From Ceratodon purpureus (taxonomy: Eukaryota > Streptophyta > Bryopsida > Pseudoditrichales > Ditrichaceae), in NCBI GenBank assembly GCA_014871385.1, contig CM026426.1, forward strand, positions 59,744,084-59,808,083: DNA of 64,000 bases, written 5' to 3'. Below the pieces are notes generated by a model. It was not told the origin of the DNA and did no database searches. It saw nothing but the letters and a program-made list of their open reading frames with translations. Below, in pieces: positions 21,954 through 31,444 of the stretch. Made by a program: the position numbers and the translations under genes. The first letter of the stretch is position 1; each line of letters begins with the position of its first letter.

Positions 21954-22411
21954 ATAAAACGATTGGTCTGTTTGTCAAATTTTCTCGTCTGCTATTTTTG
22001 CCTCATTGTCTTGCACACTTTTTGTGTTATTCAAATTTCCGAATGTAATTTATGTGATTGGACATTGCCTTTTATTGAAACCTTGGTTTAGAAAGGTAAC
22101 AAATAGTTACTACTAAAAATACTGGGGACGTGGTATATTCTTTTTCCTTGTTTATATTGCTTTAGGTGTGATCGACCTAAATGACTTAATCATCATCTCT
22201 CTTTAAACATGTTTTTAATGAATCAATGAACATTACTAAGTTTTCTCCTGTATGTTCGTGCATTTAGGTCCACTCGACCTAAATGACATGGACCTCATTG
22301 TTCCTTTAAGGTGTTTTTAATGCTTCAATATTGATTTCCGCAAGATTGAAGTAAATGGGAGGGGACGAATGTGGCCATTTCTCTACACGCTGATTTCCCA
22401 AATTCAAGAAT
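21954..22411. other. Right subterminal zone with GGTCGA palindromes
   Basis: Non-coding. TTTAGGTCGA-type palindromes or near-palindromes lie at about 22161 and 22263, mirroring the class seen at the left end. Nothing else was recognised. Confidence 0.6.
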
Positions 22412-22438
22412 ATCTCCCAAAATAACGAATATGGTGTT
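22412..22438 (-). repeat. Right terminal inverted repeat of 18.6-kb element
   Basis: It is the exact 27-base reverse complement of 3865-3891 and is followed by ATAA, the same tetranucleotide that precedes the left end. Confidence 0.85.
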
Positions 22439-23035
22439 ATAACATTGATGTGGGAGTCATGTGTGTGTCCAAAAGGAGAATATGATGTGTGGCATAGACT
22501 TGAGTGCCTTATGGGCGACTGTTTTTAGTGTGGTTTCCATCTCCTTCCTCTAGAGTTGTCTGCTCCTAATACGGCTCTTGTGAAATGGAAGTGTTTTGAG
22601 TACTACCAGGTGGGAGTGGATGCACAGACTGGAAAGGTGAAGAAACGGTTGCGGGAGGCTATCAGAGAGACAGCTGCCCACGAATTCCTTTCATACATGG
22701 AGAAAACCATAACGACTTTCATCACCCACAACTTCAAAGCACAATGGCAGGATGAGCAGTGCCAACTGATGATGAAGAACGTGCCTGAGGGAGTTGTCAT
22801 ATCGCATATTGACTATGCGGAGAACTATACGTTTGTTATCCAAAACGAGGTCTAGAGCTTGTACTACTTCAGTACAAGTGTGACCATCTTTGTGCACATT
22901 ATGATCTGGAAGGAAGTCGAGCAGACCATGAAGCAAACCCACTTCTATATATCCGACGACAAGGCACACGACTCAGCGTGTGTGCAGCACTGTTTGCTGT
23001 TGCATTGGGATTGGCTGAGAGATTCGGGTATAAGC
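22439..23035 (+). pseudogene. Gene P continuation: transposase core fragment
   Basis: Reading on from the insertion point, one frame encodes ESCVCPKGEYDVWH, then a second Cys pair, VKWKCFEY, HNFKAQWQDEQ, DYAENYTF and YISDDKAHDS, in the order found in large transposase-like proteins of this type. Stops TAG at 22526 and 22853 sit where the family usually has other residues, the second in place of an expected Gln. Homology ends near 23030, where a truncated SET-domain gene on the opposite strand begins. The short repeat TATAAGCTC flanks that junction, pointing to a rearrangement. Confidence 0.65.
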
Positions 23036-23527
23036 TCTAGGTATAAGCTCACATGTCCGAATCCCCCATCCCGTAAGGGCTTTACGAAAAACCTCTACTC
23101 GATACTTCATCCCCGGCTAAACAACACGATTGCCACAATCACCACGACACCTACACTTAACATTGCACTCCTTAACAAATGGACGAGGCACATGACCCTC
23201 ACAAACTTCATTTCCACTTAAACACCGTGAATCCGGCTTATAGTAGTTAGCATCGGTGTTGTTGAATTGATCAAGAGCCATATCTTCTAAAATTCCTCCA
23301 TCGCTGTAGCCGACTCCACCTAGGGACTGCGCTTGACATGCACATGTACCACTTCCACGGAGACATTCCGAGGAACACAAGCAGTAGTCCCCGGGGCGGA
23401 AACTCCCTAGGGTAGTAGGTACCCGGGCCTGATCATAGGATACACTAGAGTTCACATACTGAAAATAATGGATAGTTAGATCAGACTGACCAACAAGGAT
23501 AGGCACCCTCTCGAGCCCATTAGACAA
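23036..23527 (-). pseudogene. SUVR-like histone methyltransferase fragment (Pre-SET and start of SET)
   Basis: The minus-strand frame carries the Pre-SET zinc cluster: CLCSSEC, CACQ, then GVGYSDGGIL and ECNVKCRCRGDCGNRVV. This is the pattern of plant SUVR/SUVH H3K9 methyltransferases. The next codon is TAG, exactly where the family has Gln (NRVVQ), and after it the frame goes on to GWGIRTCEL, the start of SET. The catalytic core is missing because the gene is cut at about 23036 by the fragment of gene P. The upstream boundary is a probable splice site near 23470-23527. It may be an old host gene copy or cargo of the old element. Confidence 0.7.
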
Positions 23528-23909
23528 ATCTTCAGGATTATACCAACTGTCGGCCTGGTTGAATCACATCCCACCAGACCACCTTCCACAAGTCAAGATG
23601 CAAAAAAAATGAATACCAAGAAAACACCTCAGGCGGAGCAACCAAGAACCTACTATACAGTTATTCATTAAGGAAAATGATCAAATAATTCAACAAGGAG
23701 AAAACGCAAAGGAAAAAAAACAACGCCAAGGGAAAAAAATTGCATCTCAACCGTGAACAATTCTTGTTAGAGGGCCTCATAGATGAGGTATAGTAACTGC
23801 AGAACCATTCTATCCAAGCATGCTAGCGCAGGTCAATAGATGATATAGCAACAACAAAAAAAATCAAAAATAATGAAATGTGAAAACAGTCCGCACTTCA
23901 ACACTCATT
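23528..23909 (-). other. Probable intron or spacer
   Basis: AT-rich, with runs of A and no gene seen. It separates the Pre-SET exon from the low-complexity frame at 23910-25616 on the same strand and could be an intron between them. Confidence 0.35.
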
Positions 23910-25616
23910 CTATGTGTGGCCTCGCCGTCTTTTCACTGAGATAGCGCCACCTACCTTACCACCCTTCTCCTTCTCTCCTCGTTTAGAGTTACCCTTTGTC
24001 GAAGAAGGGGATTCTTCTGATGCGTGCTCCGCCTCCTTTGCAGTGCGTGCTCTCGTTCGCACCTGCCCCTCTGCAATTGCCGGGCTACCACTAACACCAG
24101 CAATCTCACTCAGTTCTTTAAAGGTGGTCTTCTCAGCCGAGTAGATGTTCTCTGGTGCAGTGTGATTCAAAGGTGTTGTGTCGTCGGACACGCTTGAACC
24201 TCGCTGCCTCTTTGCCCTCAGCTTGAAGGGCAATCTCGGACTCTCCACTATCTACTTCGCTCCCTTTGCTGCGGGCGACCCTTCTTTAGCCGCGGGCCCC
24301 CCTTCCTTTACTGCGGGCCCTCCTTCCTCTACTGCGGGCCCTCCTTCCTTCACAGCCAGCTCCGCTTCCTTCAATTTGGGCTCCCTCTCCTTTGCCGCAG
24401 GCTCCCCTCCCTTCGATGCGGGCCCTCCTTCCTTTGCTGTGGGCTCCCTCCCCTTTGCCGTGGGCTCCCCTCCCTTCGCTGCGGGCTCTCCTTTCTTTGC
24501 TGCCAGCTCCCTTTCCTTCGTTGTGGGGTCCCTCCCCTTTGCTGCGGGCTCCCCGCCCTTTGCTATAGGCTCCCCTTCCTTTGCTCCCTTTGCTTTCCGT
24601 CCTGGCAAGCACTACGATCCTAGTCTTGCTAGGACACTCTAGAGAGCCTGGGGCGAAGGCTCCGTGGCCTTGTCCTTGTCCTTCTCACCATCTCTCGGCT
24701 GCCGTATCAATTCTTCCCGCCCAAAGGACCCTTCCTTCGATGCCACACCCTCACGTACGCCTCCTCCCGCTGGGCTGCCGCCCCCTCCCGCTGGACCACT
24801 AACTCCTCCCGCTGGACTGCCGCCCCCTCCCGAGGGACCCTTGACTCCTCCCCTTTTGCCGCCGCCTCCTCTTGCCGCTGGATCATCAACTCCCGCTGGA
24901 CGTTCTTCTCCCGCTGGAACGCCGCCTCCTACTTCTGGCCTTCCGCCTCCTCCTGCAAGTGCTCTTTCTCCCACTGGACTACCGCCTCCTGCTGTTGGAC
25001 TGCCGCCTCCTACTGTTGGACTGCCTTCACCCGCTGGACCACCGCCTTGAACCCCTAGATTGCCGCCCCCTCCTGTTGCACTGATATCCTTTGGCCGTCC
25101 TCTCCACTCTATGCCATCTCCCGCATATGGTGTTGCTGGAGTGTCCTTAGGCAGAGCTGATAGTGAAATCTCCTGAGTCTGGACACAATGATCACCATCT
25201 TCGGGCTCCCCTTCCTCACCATCTTCCTTACCCTGGTCGGATGAAGTGCCGTCTGAGTCGGATTCCCCTTCAATACTTGTGCCCGAGCTGGAATACAGAG
25301 GAGACATCTTGATTTCTTCTTCATCCTCCGAAGATTCATCCCCAGAATCGAGATCAGGTTCTTTGCCCTTCAAGGGATTTCCACCCGTCAAGCAAGCCAT
25401 CACCAGAGGTTGAAGCGGCTTCCCTACACTTATCTCTCCCCATAGTCCCCGGGTCTCGGCCTTTGCCATAAGAGTTGGTGCCTCCACATAACCTTCATCA
25501 TCCCGTATGAAGCAATCTCCCTGACTTGTCTCTCCCTCCACAAAGCAAACTGAGGTATTGACTGCTGAAACAGGTGGTGCAAACCTTAAGCTTGAGCCTG
25601 CCATAACACATAACAT
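23910..25616 (-). pseudogene. Low-complexity repeat protein, decayed
   Basis: One minus-strand frame spans the whole stretch with only a few stops (including 24639 and 24252, both TAG). From its N-terminus it has a unique acidic part rich in Ser, Glu and Asp (25616-25150). Gly/Pro repeats of GGGSPAGG type follow (25080-24750), then about a dozen units like KEGEPAAKG (24600-24255), then a Lys/Arg-rich, nuclear-signal-like end (KVGGAISVKRRRGHT). Its phase and strand allow it to be the N-terminal region of the SUVR-like gene, but that link is inferred. Confidence 0.45.
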
Positions 25617-26550
25617 TAGACATTGGTGATTTTGTAAACAATGTACTAAAAATACAATTCTATAAAGGATGTACTGATGAACTAGTATTATGACTACATA
25701 TAAGAACTACACTAATTGAGCGGCTGTGCTAATCAAGAGTACTTAGTGTACTCCCTAAACACCACTGGATTAGTGAGAAACCTATAGGACTTAGAGTACA
25801 AATGGGATAGAATACCATACTATACCTGTTGTAGGTCCGTCTAGTATAGTGCTCACTGCGTACAATACAAGTTAGTACATTTTTAACCCAAACCTTGAAT
25901 CTGGACTACATAAAGTACTTTCACTACTTGGTTGCATGTACCTAAATATTGCATACTCTGTACAAAGACAAAACTGTAGTATCTACCCTAAACCGAAACG
26001 TGTTTTGCAATGTACACTACTTTGTGCATCACTTTGAAGTACATGCATCGAATACACTTTCTCTTAGCATAGTACACTAAGACATCTCATGGTCACATAC
26101 TGTAGACATTCTATTCACCCCTTTACTCTTCCATTGCAATTTAAGTACACATTCTACATTTCCTATTGGGTGCTCACTACAACAACAAAACTCTTTGAAG
26201 CCAACAATGTACTAATCATACATCTGCCCTCGAACTTTCACAACTCAGACTTTACTAAATTACCCGCAGTCTGAAATGCACATAAGAGGATACAGAAGCA
26301 GTAGGGAGAAGGTACAATACCTACGCTCCCCATATTTCCTACAAAACAGACACCTTCCTTTGCTACCTGTTTCAATCTCTAAGGTACACTGTGTACCTCA
26401 CGTCAAGCCTAGACTACATACTGAAATTATCCGAGACCATAGCCATGGAACTTTGGGGACAGCAAATACTCTCAATACCGCAAAGGAACTTGGAATCTAG
26501 AACGCAAAGAATTCCGCTCTGAAATTGCACTGCAACAAAGAATGCAAAAT
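25617..26550. other. GTAC-rich non-coding stretch
   Basis: GTAC occurs roughly 18 times by eye in about 900 bases, several-fold above random expectation. The same bias marks 540-4000. No gene is seen. The shared motif suggests these two regions derive from the same old element family. Confidence 0.5.
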
Positions 26551-27528
26551 TCACGTAAACTTACCATCCGAGGGTGCCTTGGCCTTAGCTTCGTCTGTTC
26601 TCTCCTGCAGTAATCTCCTCCTTTCCTCGGCTGACCCCAACATCATCGCCCTTTCCAATAGCTCTGGAGATGGCTCTCCCCAACCAAAGCTCCGATGCCA
26701 ATCCGGGTGAGATAACTCTCCACACCTTACTGCCACACACTTGCAACTTCGCACATACAACACCGAAGCACACTAGGGATGGCACAGATGCTTACATGAA
26801 GATACTACTATATCATTCTGAGGAAATGGAAAATCGCACAAGCAGCAAGCAGTAATCTTTATGAACTGGCTCTCAACGGTATCACCCATCTCTAGTGTAG
26901 TCGGATCTCCTCGTCCATACACCATTGGCTGGGGGCAGAAATTAGAAGCACTCTTCCCCTCCTTGAGCAAAAACTTCTCCGCTGCAAGGGCATCGAACTG
27001 CACCTGTCCGGTTTCCAACCCTCGTGTCAGTGCTTGGATCTCCTCTTCCGCGAGTTTCAGCTCCTCCTTTGCAGCTGCAACCTTCACATCCTCCTCCGCT
27101 AACTGTTCTTGGATTCCCTCCATTTTAATCTTCTCCTTGTAGACGTCGGCTCCTTGCTCCTCCAGCGTGTTGATCAGCGCTGCCTTCAGCTCCTCTTGTT
27201 TCTTCAATGTCTCCACACCCCACTCCGATTGCTTGCTCCTCCACACGGCGCTATCAAGCCTCCCCCCGGCCTTCTTCTTCAACTCACATTTGTGCTTCAA
27301 CTCTAGATGTAAGGCCGCCATTTAACCCTCCACAACCTGCAATCGCTCCGCTGCTACTCCCTTCGACAACACCGCGCCCCTCCCTCCAGCATGCACATCC
27401 TCCTGCAAGCAAATTCTAGACTCCCTTGCGGATTCAAGCCCACCGTCCCCCTCACCCCTTCTAATCCTTCCTCCACTACGAACTGTTTGCTCAAAGTGGT
27501 TGCGGGCACCTGGCTTCCCTCGACCTAG
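26551..27528 (-). pseudogene. Gene K, C-terminal part: coiled coil plus RING-like zinc region
   Basis: The minus-strand frame 27321-26773 encodes a long Glu/Lys/Leu-rich coiled coil, followed by FIKITACCLCDFPFPQND and CKHLCHP, a zinc-binding segment like a RING or PHD relative. The next conserved block (HPDWHRSFGWGEPSPEL) is in another frame (26763-26551), so one indel lies near 26770. A TAA at 27322-27324 breaks the frame upstream. I associate this architecture with a repetitive transposon-linked family. The other half of the gene lies beyond the CACTA insertion at 30758-31434. Confidence 0.55.
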
Positions 27529-30500
27529 CACTACAAGAACTTAGTTGTCCTATTTGACAAAATGATGACAGAAATCTATTAATTTAGGTGTCAATTAGGG
27601 TACCTTGATTCGGTCACTTAGTTGACAGAATCTTGTCAGTTTGGTTGTCAATTAGGACATTTATCCACGTAGGATTGGCAATTTCCTTTCCTCCTTGCCA
27701 CGTAGGATTTAACATGTGGTTTCACCATTTACAACTTGGTGAAATATTGGCTATAATTGCCATGTCATCATTTACTTTTGAAATTTTTTAATTACTGGTT
27801 TCCATTTCACATTTTACGTATGGTGAATTTTAGACAATGTTACCATGCTTTTACACTTTAGTAAAATCGAATTAAAGTAAGTGGTTCTGTGAATGATTTG
27901 TGGATCTTCAAAATTAATTTTTACTACAGCTCCATGCCCCTGTCCGGGTATCATTAAGGTCTGTAGTATAGCCCGGGTATCTTTGTGGTCCGTGTATCTT
28001 CGTGGTCCGGGTATCTTAAATTTATGCAGTGAAGCGTGGCTGCGTGTGGCTGGGAGTAAAATAGTGGCTGCGTGCAAATGAATGTGATTGCAAGCAGATG
28101 AATGTGATTGCGTGCAAAATAGCGTGGGTGCATGCAAAAATAGTGTGGCTGCGTGCAAAATAGTGTGACTCAATTTCTTGAGCAAATCGATTGTCAAAAT
28201 GAACCGCCTATTTCAGAGGGGCCGTGATGCTTCGAAAACTTGTATCCATCTTGGTTTAAAGGAAAGAGCACCATAACGATTGATGTTGAGCGTACCTCCT
28301 TTGCTGTAAGACACCCTTCACATATTGCTTCTGAATACAGCCCCAGCTTTGAACTGCAGAATTCGAACACCTCTAGCTCACGGGTGCAAAAGCAGCACTT
28401 AGATTCTACCGCTCGAGATGGTGCACAATCAAACCATTCCAAAAATGAAATCCTGCACAATGAACACATGAACAATTAGTCTTCAAGAGAAAGGGTGTTC
28501 AAGTTTCGAGTGAAAGCTCGATACACACAAGCATAGACTCTGGACAAATGGCACAGCTAACAGGATCTACAAACTAGAAATTCCGAAAGCCGCTCAAAAT
28601 AACTAGATGCTGGTAACTATATTGGTTTCTCCCATCTCGGAGGATCTGTCCTGAAGGTGCCAACAACAAGGAGGCAGCCGCAACTGCAACAGCAAAGGAG
28701 GCCTCGGAAGTACCGTAGGTGCAAGAATAAGCAGCGCTGGTGGATGCTACCCAAGTCATCGAGCAAGGCATTAGAGCATCGGAGCAGGTCACCGAGGGGA
28801 GGCGCAGAGACCCAACCGGGAACAGAGTGGTACCAGCAAGTGCGGCGGGGGGCCAAGCATCGAAGGCCGAGAGCACAACGGAAAAGGCCTTGAGGCTACA
28901 ACATCACCAGAGCCAGCTGCGACGGCTGCAGAGGCCCCCGAAGTCCCAGCAGCAAAGGGTTGGAAGCGGCGGGGTTACGTTATCCGTAGAGCACAAGAGG
29001 TGGACCATTGCTCCTGCTTTGCAAGATCGTGCGGTTGGCTCGCTAGACTGAGGAGCTGCCGCGGGGTCCGTAGTTGAGGACAGCCGTCGATTTGTCGCGA
29101 ATTGTGTCAGTGGTTAGCACAAGTTTAGTTTTCAATCAACCCCGCTCCGTTTGCGGCCTAGAGTGGGGGCCAGCGGTGGGCTATCTTAAGTAACCCCAGT
29201 GCTGCTGACGGGGGAGTAGAAAAGAAAAAGACATCACCATCTCACCTTGAGTGTGTCAGTTAGTTGTTGACAAGTTTGTTCTTTCTCGTTCTCCCTTAGG
29301 CTTCCCAATTTCTTCCATCTTCTTCTTTTTTATCATATCAACTGGCATACAAGTGTTGTGTTTAGTTGCATCTCCCACACTCCTCTTGGTCGTCACCTAC
29401 GTCAGCCTGGCATTCGCTTAATCTTTGTTGTCACCTCAAAGTCGTAACGTAGATTACAAACCAGTCCACTAAGCGCGCTCTTGGCAGGCTAGAAGGAAGG
29501 AAGGGATAAAGAGCGACACGGAACTCCGCGTTCGTTTGTTCTTGGGCGGCGGTGCTTGTTTAGAGTGTGTCCAGAGATTGCCATTGCAGCAACAGACAAT
29601 GATATTATGTAGGTAGCACCTACATACAAGTGTTGTACGTGAGCTTCTTGGTAGTCATGATTTCCGCTGTTGCCGCTACGCTCACTACCGCAGCAACATC
29701 CTCTTCAACAACGCCATCGCTAGCTAGCTACAAACCCACACTAGCTCAGTACCAATATCGATCAGGTTTTGATCAGGTGCCAAGTATCAGGTATGGATCG
29801 ATTTGTTAGTGTGAGCCTGGGTGTCCTAGCTATGGGAGGATGGCATGGGGCTCTTTAATTGTGTGATGTTCGGAGCGTGATAGATTGTAGTGACTAGTGC
29901 ATGTTTACTGGAAAGTCGACAATCTGGTTATATCCAATGTAGAGCCTGTCTAAGTTCATTGTAATGAGGTGGTGCTGATCATGTGGCTCGTGATTCCAGC
30001 TTTGAGGTCGTCTGCTCTGATCAGAACGAATCGGCGCGAGCTGTCACGAGCAAGTATAGTGATATTTACTGTATTTCCCATGCTCACATGTAGTGCCAGC
30101 TTGTAATATTTTGCTACTTTTACTCCATAATTTATTCACTTTCAAGGTTCAGCAAAAAAATTCATGCTATTAATATTTCAGCTACATGTGATAGTAGGTA
30201 GACTTCTCACATTCTAAATATAACTTTGTGGTTGCCGTAGTATGTACTGTGTGGCGCATGGTATAATTGCTGGTTCAAATTATATGTGCCACAGAACAAG
30301 GTAAGAGAAAAGTGGTAAGAGAAAAGTGCAGCACAGTCAATGTGGGCTGGACCTCCCTACAAAATCTTACTTATTTACGAAATCAATCCCTCAACCAAAA
30401 TATTCGGGGAATCATTCAGAAGATATATTGTGTTAAAACTTACGGAGTAAAACAGCAATGTGTTAAAATGTAAATCAATATTTAATCTCATATCAGTTGT

Positions 30501-30757
30501 TACTAGAGCGTGGAATGCAAATCCAAGTCAACATAAGGGTAATAAAGATTAGAGTTCAAAAAAAAGCTGAGTGAAAGGCCCATTTATGCCTCCATGCTGT
30601 AAAGTTGTATATTAGTTGACTAAAAGTTGACAAAAAGATGACAGGCATTATGTACAAGACAAAAATTGACAGAAGTCAAGTGCTTGGAACCGTTTTTGTC
30701 ATTTTGGACATTTTTGTGTCAAATTTTAGTCAATTTTACACCTATTTTCTTGTAGTG
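27529..30757. mobile_element. CACTA (En/Spm-type) non-autonomous element, 3.2 kb
   Basis: It begins CACTACAAGAA and ends TTCTTGTAGTG, the classic CACTA terminus, and is flanked by TAG on both sides (27526-27528 and 30758-30760), the expected 3-bp duplication. TTGACA/TGACAG motifs recur near both ends as subterminal repeats. Inside are GTGTGGCTGCGTGCAAAA-type minisatellite units (about 28020-28165) and a few short frames with no transposase similarity. It lacks a TnpA/TnpD-like gene, so it would depend on enzymes from elsewhere. It splits gene K. Confidence 0.88.
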
Positions 30758-31434
30758 TAGCTCCCCTCCATCCGCTTCGTGCTCGCGATCTTCACCCTCG
30801 ACCCATGCTCCACCTTGATTCCCCGCCACTCCAATCCTCGCACATCAATCTTTCCTTTTCCTTCCACAGTCCTGGACTCCGCGACCTTCTTCCAAAGCTC
30901 ATCCAGTTTTGAGCGATCGAGCTGGTACCGGCTTTGTTGTCGCTTATTGGTCTCCTCTCTGAAAGCACATCAGTTGACCCGACCTCCACACTCCTCATAC
31001 TCAAGGGTGACTCCTTCCGCAAACCGCACCGTAATGAGGTTCGGGGTCTCATCTTCTCCGTGTTTGTAGAGGATTGGGTGAAGATACTTCACTCGGTCGA
31101 CCACCTCCTGTACCTCGCAATTCTGCCAGTTAAAACCACTCCTCCCACCGTCTCCATAGGGTTTCCTAAACAACTTCCGCAAGGACTCTGCTTGAATTGT
31201 ACTCCTTCGAAAATGGTGCGGATTGTCCCCTTCGTTTGGAAGTCCGAACTCCTCCTGGAAATCGCGTTTCTTCAACTCTCTCGGTGGTTTCTTCAACCTC
31301 GCGATCTCCTCGTCCACGTCCTCGACGCTGTTGAAGACTCTCTCGGACCTCCCGGCTGACTTTGCTCTCTTCCTTGCAGCTGCCTTCGGAGCTCCCACGA
31401 CTTCATCTACAGCTCCCCCTCCGTCGCCCCTCAC
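30758..31434 (-). pseudogene. Gene K, N-terminal part
   Basis: A minus-strand frame from about 31434 encodes VEDVDEEIARLKKPPREL, then LPNEGDNPHHFRRSTIQ, NWQNCEVQEVVDRVKYLHPILYK and VRFAEGVTLEYEE. After one TGA (about 30967) the same frame goes on with charged sequence (LDRSKLDELWKKVAES) to the CACTA border. The TGA may stand for Trp. The first codon is GTG preceded by CCTAG, so this is probably an internal exon start. The function is unknown; the family appears repetitive. Confidence 0.5.
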
Positions 31435-31444
31435 ACTAGGTTCA

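Larger units (their letters stand above)
3865..22438 (+). mobile_element. 18.6-kb multi-gene TIR transposon, copy 1
   Basis: The ends are 27-bp inverted repeats (3865-3891 and 22412-22438), each flanked by ATAA. Removing the element restores the reading frame of gene P. Inside are gene A (minus, DUF7869-type transposase), B (112 aa), C (ParB-like), D (FCP1-like phosphatase) and E (unknown). Palindromes with arms TTTAGCTCGA/TCGAGCTAAA lie in introns and leaders, with the GGTCGA form near the ends. A second, inverted copy starts at 36776. The 4-bp duplication is inferred from symmetry; a 3-bp TAA reading is possible if the ends are not symmetric. The superfamily is not certain. Genes A and C carry disabling changes, so this copy is probably not autonomous. 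Confidence 0.85.

Noticed and set aside
24178-25084. Plus-strand Pro/Ser-rich proteins opposite the low-complexity frame
   Set aside because: They are mirror images of the minus-strand Gly/Pro and Lys/Glu repeats. The minus frame is longer and spans the unique acidic and basic ends.
28574-29051. Gln/Arg-rich proteins inside the CACTA element
   Set aside because: Overlapping frames on both strands with low-complexity composition and no similarity to CACTA TnpA/TnpD proteins.
27529-30757. Autonomous CACTA transposon
   Set aside because: At 3.2 kb with no transposase-like frame, it can only be a non-autonomous derivative.
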